Source of the DNA: Phytoseiulus persimilis
Lineage: Eukaryota > Arthropoda > Arachnida > Mesostigmata > Phytoseiidae
Assembly (NCBI GenBank): GCA_037576195.1
Contig: CM075104.1
Span: forward strand, 19,856,211 to 19,920,210
Reading direction: 5' to 3'
Length of the DNA stretch: 64,000 nucleotides
This document shows, in pieces, positions 59,838-64,000 of this stretch. The position numbers were made by a program, and so were the translations under genes. Every line of letters begins with the position of its first letter. Position 1 is the first letter of the stretch. The notes under the pieces are model-generated. The model was not told where the DNA came from and made no database searches. It worked only from the letters and a program-made list of their open reading frames with translations.

Positions 59838-61850
59838 TTAACGAGTTTGACCAGAGCGGAACCGTGGTTTCTTTTTCGAAATTGTACTCCCTCTCGTCGT
59901 GATCCATGTTCGTAATGAATGCATTTTGATCGTGTTTATCGATCTCGTTGGAATCAACGGAGAATCGTTTCCAATCTTCTTCTTGCGAACAGCCTGTTTC
60001 AAAAGTTCCCCCAGGAAACAGAGTATACTCAACAGCAGGGAGACAGCACAAATGCGCAGAATGGGAGTGATGGCGTTCATGAGTACGAGGTGATCTGCCG
60101 GTGGCGTCAGGTCATCAACTAAAAAGCATCCCTCAGACGCTTTACGCGTGAGCGACTTCCCTACAAACATGTCCATCGACAGTAAACCATTTTTTTCCTG
60201 ATCATCAGTCAGGCAAACTTCTGTGAATCGATCGCGGTAGAGTTCACGCTTCAATAAAGAATCGAGGGTGGAATAGAAAGCGCGGGGATCGAATGGTGTC
60301 CTGCTTTCAATGTTTCGTTGCTGGAACAGCGAAAAAGCAAGACCTAGCTGCGCGAGCCGGAAGCAGCACAGCGTATTGAGATCCAGACCCGCAAAACGTG
60401 GCAGCTCGCCCAGTGACCTCCTGTCCACGATTTCCTGCGACGCACCAATGAAAACCGATCCCAGGTGGGAGTTGGGTCTCGTGTCTTCTTCCAAGGCCAA
60501 CGGGTAGGAGGGAACGTTGCGCAAAAATGACTCTCGGAGGGAATCCAATCGCCAGACGTCTTTGCACCAGGGCATCCCTCCGCGGAATTCAGCCGCATAC
60601 AAAGTGGGGAAGAAAGGCATGAAACCAACTTCAATGAAGCCGATCTGATCTCGTGAGACAGTTTTACGGAGGGAGAAGGGTTCGCATTTTCGGATCGTCT
60701 TCAGGCGATCCTCCGGGAGACCGTGCATCGCGGCAACGATTTCCCCTCTGAAACACACTCCGACGACTTGCAGAAGGAGAGTCCATGTTCCAACTATGAG
60801 GAGGAATTGTTTCGGTTTGGCTCGATATTCGAGTTCGATTGGGGCTATCATACAGAATACCAGTCTGAAAAACGTTGGAGCGGGCTTCTCCTTTAAATAC
60901 CAGAGCATGAAGGTCGCAAAGAGAGCAGTTGTCAATGTCGGGAGCCAGAAACTCACGCACAGGCGTGAGAGAACTCCAAGTATACACTTGCTTGTGGGGG
61001 GCACGGCAGCCACGGCACGGAACGAGCGGATGGATGAAACGCGAGGCGACTGAGGACGAGAATACCCTTCTCCTTTCTCGACAGGTTCATTCAGAACCTT
61101 GACAAAAACTGAGATATTCGAATTCTCGGGATCATTAAACTCGATGTATGTATCAAGCTCTGCGGAGTGTTCGATGGAAATTTTTTTGATTCGGAAATTG
61201 CGCATAGAGGTTCTTCCAAACTTCAAATTTTCCAGCCCGAAGCGTTCTGGCATTCCCCCAGAATGCAGTTTCAGTCGAAGAAAAGGATCGTACCACTTTT
61301 CGATCTCGCATCTAGTGGCTCGCAGAGTGAGTTCTTCTGTATGCCTATCGAAAACCGCATAGATCTCTGTGAACGGAGAAGAGATCCGATTGAAGGACTC
61401 CGAAAACTCGATGTGATCCGTGATCCACAAACGAGCGAAGCTATGGACAGGAGTCCAAAAGTGGGGAAGGTTGTAGATTTTCGATGAATACTCGCGCGAG
61501 GAAGAAACTCCGACCCTCTCTAGATCTTTCATATGACAGAAGAGTAGCAAGTGGAAGCGATCCTCCCTGTTACTCGTCGAGAATACCTTGGAGTATGACG
61601 CCATCAGCTCAACTTCTCGGGAGCCACTTATTTTCCGGGCATTTACGGATAATTGTGACGCGGTGAGTTCTTTTAGGAAACCTCTCTCCAGATCGCAGTT
61701 GAGATTGATGAGAACGGGCGCATTCCTGTCGCCAAACATCGAGAACATCTCCTGAATCGTTCCCTGAACCTTCTCCATGTATTTGGGCTCCGCGCCAGCC
61801 AATGCGTGGATCAGGAGAAGTATTTTAGTCCAAATTAGCAAGGGCGCCAT
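59838..61850 (-). CDS. Divergent ionotropic receptor (IR family), intronless
   Basis: The 670-residue frame encodes an arthropod IR, a variant ionotropic glutamate receptor used mainly in chemosensation at the dendritic membrane. Residues 1-20 form a signal peptide (MAPLLIWTKILLLIHALAGA). A long divergent extracellular region follows. TM1 lies near 297-319, a pore segment near 326-338 (TFFRLVFCMIAP), TM2 near 346-375 and TM3 near 587-619, ending FLGELLKQ, where IRs usually carry a Glu. The S2 lobe lies between TM2 and TM3. The open frame extends upstream to ATGs at 61967 and 62042, giving up to 734 residues. I chose 61850 because its signal peptide is the cleaner one, though MKVCKYVAVAVSAVYC at 61967 is an alternative. 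No intron, stop or frameshift is seen, so the gene looks intact. Such receptors are tuning subunits that need a co-receptor such as IR25a; the ligand is unknown. Confidence 0.93.
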   Translation of the reverse strand: MAPLLIWTKILLLIHALAGAEPKYMEKVQGTIQEMFSMFGDRNAPVLINLNCDLERGFLKELTASQLSVNARKISGSREVELMASYSKVFSTSNREDRFHLLLFCHMKDLERVGVSSSREYSSKIYNLPHFWTPVHSFARLWITDHIEFSESFNRISSPFTEIYAVFDRHTEELTLRATRCEIEKWYDPFLRLKLHSGGMPERFGLENLKFGRTSMRNFRIKKISIEHSAELDTYIEFNDPENSNISVFVKVLNEPVEKGEGYSRPQSPRVSSIRSFRAVAAVPPTSKCILGVLSRLCVSFWLPTLTTALFATFMLWYLKEKPAPTFFRLVFCMIAPIELEYRAKPKQFLLIVGTWTLLLQVVGVCFRGEIVAAMHGLPEDRLKTIRKCEPFSLRKTVSRDQIGFIEVGFMPFFPTLYAAEFRGGMPWCKDVWRLDSLRESFLRNVPSYPLALEEDTRPNSHLGSVFIGASQEIVDRRSLGELPRFAGLDLNTLCCFRLAQLGLAFSLFQQRNIESRTPFDPRAFYSTLDSLLKRELYRDRFTEVCLTDDQEKNGLLSMDMFVGKSLTRKASEGCFLVDDLTPPADHLVLMNAITPILRICAVSLLLSILCFLGELLKQAVRKKKIGNDSPLIPTRSINTIKMHSLRTWITTRGSTISKKKPRFRSGQTR

Positions 61851-62042
61851 TTCTTCACGGAAACGTCGACGGCGCGGGTGAAACGTTGGGCATTCGTCCA
61901 AGCTCCGAGTGAGCTCCGCGCAATACACCGCGCTGACGGCGACTGCCACGTATTTGCAAACCTTCATTTGTGAATGAGGATATTCAGGGTCGCTGCTGAC
62001 CACGCTGAATAGAAATCTTTCCGATACAGATAGGTGAAACAT

Positions 62043-62184
62043 GGTTGGTAAATATCATCCCTTGATGATATTTGATCTCATCGATTTCAGAAGTGCGGAA
62101 TGTACAGGGTGTTCCCTGTTAGGTGAGCGACGATAATGGTGCCCTTCTTTCGGCCATGTATCAGCTGGTGAATATTATTCTTTG
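62043..62184. promoter_or_regulatory. Short gap upstream of the ionotropic receptor
   Basis: About 140 bp separate the longest receptor frame from the first LINE fragment. The proximal promoter should lie here or in the upstream part of the frame (61851-62042). No TATA box or initiator can be named with confidence. The LINE remnant begins immediately beyond. Confidence 0.25.
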
Positions 62185-62345
62185 CTTGATTGCTCCCTGA
62201 GAGACGCATCTTTTCCGTTTCTGTTATTCAAACTCATTTGAGGATTCTTCTTTTGAGAGCCTGTCGAGATCGACATTCCGCTTTTTTCGGCTCCAAACTT
62301 CAACAGGCTCGTTGATTTTCGATTCTCAACGGATTTGCGGTTCTC
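62185..62345 (-). mobile_element. Diverged LINE 3' fragment, minus strand
   Basis: The minus strand of this segment aligns over about 160 bp with the plus strand at 62750-62910. Shared blocks include AATCCGTTGAGA, CGAGCCTGTT, CGACAGGCTC and AACGGAAAAGATGCGTCTCT. In one frame both encode an NGKDASL peptide. Since the plus-strand copy leads into a LINE C-terminal motif, this is best read as a second, shorter copy of the same region in reverse orientation, lying next to the 5' side of the receptor gene. Confidence 0.65.
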
Positions 62346-62744
62346 TTTCATCCCCGTCCAATATGCACACATTAGCGCGCGGATCCAGCGTGAACCCAGC
62401 GAACTGGGAAAGAATACTCACTTCACCGTAAATCATAGAAACGCATCGTATCGATGACACTGGTCATTCCTCATCATGCCGGTTGCTATCCGAGAATATT
62501 CGATCGATGCAAGGTCGGAAAAATGAATAAAGGTGAGCCCTCGGGTTTCCGGGTACTTTGCTCAAGAATTTGGGCTCCGTTGGGCCGTAAGGGTCCTTGA
62601 AATCAGTTTCCTCAGTTTAACACGGGCGGCTCTGCGAAGGAACCAGAATCAGCGAGAACTCAACTTTTTTTAACTTCCTCGATTTCGAGCTGTATCCGCG
62701 CGTCAATGGGTCAATGTTGGAGGGGAAGATGAATCGATCCCGTC
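62346..62744. other. Spacer between the inverted LINE fragments
   Basis: Roughly 400 bp separate the two inverted LINE arms. Nothing recognisable was seen; no open frame or repeat stands out. Confidence 0.4.
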
Positions 62745-63109
62745 TTGAATATCGCGAATCCGTTGAGAGTTGACAATTTACGAGCCTGTTCGAATTGGGA
62801 GTCAGAAAAAAGAGGGAGTCGATTCGACAGGCTCCAAGATTACCAATCGTCGACCGAATTTCGGAAACGGGAAACGGAAAAGATGCGTCTCTTGAAAAGC
62901 AATCGAACACGGCAAAAAAAAACAGATCGAAAAAACACATGATCTTCGAATGTAATGACGCATATTACACAGACGATGATTTCCTCAAAACACTGGGCCT
63001 CCCGGAGGAGATGCAAGACCCATCGCTAGTGTACAAGACAAAGCTTACCCTCGAAAAGTGGGAAAAGGAGACCGAACGATCTGCGCAAGCACTTGAAATG
63101 AAAGGCTGA
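62745..63109 (+). mobile_element. LINE 3'-end fragment with C-terminal HxxxxC motif
   Basis: A frame ending at 63109 reads KHMIFECNDAYYTDDDFL, then KTLGLPEEMQDP, then TLEKWEKETER. This parallels the C-terminus of the LINE at 53.6-56.8 kb (HVVLGCEEDLFSPEEF, RIGLSPN, RRTKTTLINWE). It is the 3' end of another copy of the same or a sister family. No reverse transcriptase precedes it, so the copy is 5'-truncated. The readable end may extend to about 63185, where an ATACCCATACAATAATC tail occurs. Confidence 0.75.
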
Positions 63110-63185
63110 CCCGGGCAGAATGCAAACTTGTACATACATATCTCGAACCGAGTCAAGATCAATAAGCCCATACCCATACAATAAT

Positions 63186-64000
63186 CACTAGCGGCTGAGA
63201 TGTGGCCAAAAGTAGGGCGACTTTCATCGTCACTCACAGCGTGCCTCACAGCGGACACCCTGTATAAGGCAATTATTATGATGATAAAATCAGCCTGCCA
63301 CGAGGTCGACCTCGCCGACGGCTATACAAAGAGACAAGCAACCTGCGACGAGTCGTGCATCGGCTCTTTGAATCTCAACAGATATCCTTTGTCGAGAACA
63401 CTCAGCGGCTCGAGGATACCCATCCTTGCGGAGAATCAATCGCGCGATCGCTTTCATGGAGCCCGGAGCGTCACTACCGCAGACACCCGTCATTGCGATG
63501 ATGAAGCTTGACAGCGTGAAACCAGGCGAATCCGAAGACATCAGAGAGAACTTGCCCGAATCATCGGGCCGGGCTGGTTGAAGACCTTACTATCAGAGAG
63601 GACCACCGGGAATCGACGGCGTGAAGAAGAAGGAACCGGGGAGGATTACTGAGGAGCGGGAGGAAAGAGAAGTCGTCGTTCTAAGATATTCAGAGGGAGA
63701 GGACGTCGCGAACATCTCCGAAGGTCTGAGAACTCTAGGAGGAATCTAGGAGGCAATCCCGGAGGCGACTACTTAGGCTTTGTAACGGTTGTTTAACCGC
63801 GGTTAACAACCGCATTAAACCGCATTTTTCCGAAACCTATGATTCTTTGAGACAGGGTATTGTCTGATGAGCGTACTCTGGCTGAGGACCTTGAATTGGG
63901 CGCAAAGAATTCAAAATAAATGAATTGCTTCTGTAGCTGTAACATCTTGTGTGATGACTCCCGTTGACCGATGTTCGTACACGAAGCCGTACCCGGCCTT
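63186..64000. other. Right-edge spacer
   Basis: No recognised gene. Two overlapping short frames (63200-63511 plus, 63290-63541 minus) have no domain. The RUNX-type cluster lies inside. A gene continuing off the right edge cannot be excluded. Confidence 0.4.
63786..63826. promoter_or_regulatory. Near-palindrome with clustered RUNX-type motifs
   Basis: CGGTTGTTTAACCG followed directly by CGGTTAACAACCG forms a palindrome with one extra base, centred on CCGCGG. AACCGC (reverse complement GCGGTT, matching the RUNX core YGYGGT) then recurs in CAACCGCATT and AAACCGCATTT. At least four YGYGGT matches fall in about 40 bp, counting both strands. The binding proposal is inference; the sequence pattern is direct. 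Confidence 0.45.

Noticed and set aside
1-64000. CRISPR arrays, bacterial operons, rRNA and LTR or virus-derived elements
   Set aside because: No regularly spaced repeats, Shine-Dalgarno-led gene runs or rRNA signatures were seen, and no paired LTRs or capsid/envelope-type genes were recognised. The spliced genes and LINEs show this is eukaryotic DNA.

Overview
This window reads as nuclear DNA of an arthropod, most likely a chelicerate and plausibly a mite. That is an inference from three things: spliced genes with short GT-AG introns (about 100-820 bp), an intronless and very divergent ionotropic receptor of the arthropod chemosensory type, and APE-type LINE copies of a style common in ticks and mites. 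GC content is moderate and CpG is not depleted. The window is gene-poor, and in the first ~23 kb long open frames occur by chance in every frame, so frame length alone was not accepted as evidence.

Layout. 1-3.4 kb: the first coding exon of a USP53/USP54-type ubiquitin hydrolase lies on the minus strand (3239-3421). It ends at a consensus donor, so the rest of the gene should lie beyond the left edge. Its first intron holds a decayed segment that faintly resembles an ionotropic-receptor ligand-binding region (2450-2923). 3.4-28.2 kb: no recognised gene, only low-confidence candidate exons, simple repeats and CpG-rich spacer. 28.2-31.6 kb: a complete eight-exon plus-strand gene for a small protein with a signal peptide and three Ig domains of the nephrin/Sns/Hibris family. 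It has no transmembrane segment and an AATAAA lies 86 bp after the stop. Intron 2 carries two adjacent perfect palindromes. 31.6-53.6 kb: mostly spacer, with a pogo/Tigger-like MITE (33070-33394), a 109-bp imperfect hairpin (35335-35443), a possible Ig half-domain exon on the minus strand (43303-43419), a DKGGG-motif fragment (42061-42252) and a locus with coding-like signals on both strands (47.2-47.8 kb). 53.6-56.8 kb: a degenerate LINE with endonuclease, reverse transcriptase and a C-terminal zinc-knuckle-like region. 59.8-61.9 kb: the intronless ionotropic receptor, minus strand. 62.2-63.1 kb: two diverged 3'-end fragments of a similar LINE in opposite orientations, forming an inverted repeat upstream of the receptor. 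63.8 kb: a near-palindromic cluster of RUNX-type motifs.

The three supported host genes belong to unrelated processes (ubiquitin removal, cell-surface recognition, chemosensation) and there is no sign that they form one pathway. The most notable items are the secreted three-Ig nephrin relative, the twin intronic palindromes and the receptor enclosed by related LINE debris. Nothing here was checked against databases or RNA data.
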